Shown here one piece after another: positions 5,762 to 6,041 of a stretch of 6,041 nt of DNA. The notes under the pieces are model-generated. The model made no database searches. It saw only the letters and a program-made list of their open reading frames with translations, and was not told the origin of the DNA. Numbering within the stretch: position 1 is the stretch's first letter; each line of letters opens with the position of its first letter. The position numbers and the translations under genes are program-made. The DNA comes from Holophagaceae bacterium UBA692 (GTDB lineage Bacteria > Acidobacteriota > Holophagae > Holophagales > Holophagaceae). The stretch lies in contig DBMS01000121.1 in NCBI GenBank assembly GCA_002297665.1, positions 459 through 6,499 of the forward strand, read 5' to 3'.

Positions 5762-6041
5762 GGGTACAGGCTCCAGGCTTGGTTCCGGATGGACGCGACG
5801 AGGGAGAGCAGGGTTCCGTCCAGGGCGACGTCCTCGTCCAGGAAGGGAAGCCATGCGAAGGACTCGAGGAAATCCCGGGCTTCGGGGGCGAGCCTTTCCA
5901 GGGCGGGCTCGCCCTGGCGTTCCCGCAGGCGCAGGCCCTGGAGCACGGCCAGCGCCAGGGCCGCGGCCACCTGTTCGGTGAGCTCGAGCACGCGCAGGCA
6001 GTCCCTGGCCGAGATGGTCCCCATGCTGACCTTGTCCTGGT
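5758..6041 (-). CDS. Aromatic amino acid ammonia-lyase (HAL/PAL/TAL family), C-terminal end only
   Basis: The last 93 residues of a protein that enters from the right edge; full-length members have about 500-520, so the MIO-cofactor Ala-Ser-Gly and most active-site residues are outside the window. Seen: QDKVSMGTISARDCLRVLEL, the conserved C-terminal motif of the family (QEDHVSMG in histidine lyases), then helices with AAALALAVLQGLRLR, and the end at TGA (5760-5758). These enzymes remove ammonia from His, Phe or Tyr to give urocanate, cinnamate or coumarate. The Gln before the Asp replaces the Glu conserved in histidine lyases (E414 in the Pseudomonas enzyme), as in PAL/TAL, so a Phe/Tyr lyase is more likely. 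The operon (thioesterase, LolA-like, MMPL) suggests it makes an aryl-acid starter for a pigment. The stop overlaps the thioesterase ATG as ATGA. The internal ATG at 6024 is not the start. Confidence 0.83.
   Translation of the reverse strand, partial: QDKVSMGTISARDCLRVLELTEQVAAALALAVLQGLRLRERQGEPALERLAPEARDFLESFAWLPFLDEDVALDGTLLSLVASIRNQAWSLYP

Noticed and set aside
5762..5854. N-terminal extension of the thioesterase
   Set aside because: Arg/Pro-rich, matches no 4HBT protein, and lies within the lyase coding sequence; ATG 5761 has a Shine-Dalgarno and an ATGA overlap.

Overview
The window is very GC-rich with strong G/C bias at third codon positions. It encodes flagellar export (FlhA), a lipoprotein with a lipobox and a periplasmic LolA-like carrier, so the host is a flagellated bacterium with an outer membrane. 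The Ig-like lipoprotein style and the gene mix would fit Acidobacteriota (Holophagae/Geothrix-like) and could also fit Myxococcota or Desulfobacterota. This taxonomic call is inference only; nothing here is diagnostic.

Layout. (1) 1-2138, minus strand: one uninterrupted frame that begins as FlhA, the flagellar type III export gate protein, and at about position 320 changes in frame into the middle of MraY, a peptidoglycan lipid I synthase. It runs off the left edge. FlhA lacks roughly its last 85-90 residues and MraY lacks its first half. (2) 2139-2291: divergent intergenic region with a good sigma-54-type -24/-12 element facing flhA, an AT-rich patch, and a strong inverted repeat. (3) 2292-3359, plus strand: a lipoprotein built from a tandemly duplicated unit of about 160 residues (four Ig/PKD-like domains). 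(4) 3356-4345, minus strand: an intact cation diffusion facilitator with a Cys-rich tail, overlapping the lipoprotein stop codon through a shared CTAG. (5) 4413-6041, minus strand: a tightly packed, translationally coupled run, in transcription order aromatic amino acid ammonia-lyase (3' end only), hotdog thioesterase, LolA-like carrier, and the first 110 residues of an MMPL/RND-type exporter that stops abruptly.

How the genes fit. The lyase/thioesterase/LolA/MMPL order is typical of aryl polyene or flexirubin-type pigment clusters. There the lyase can supply an aryl-acid starter, and the LolA-like and MMPL proteins are thought to move the lipid-linked product to the outer membrane. The visible lyase motif has Gln where histidine ammonia-lyases carry Glu, which favours a phenylalanine/tyrosine lyase. 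The flagellar, metal-transport and lipoprotein genes have no obvious link to that pathway.

The main anomaly is the FlhA-MraY junction. A misassembly or chimera is the simplest explanation, and a genuine fusion would be very unusual. The truncated MMPL gene is a second broken place, so the structure of this contig deserves checking before any biology is drawn from it. I see no CRISPR array, rRNA, tRNA, insertion sequence or phage gene.
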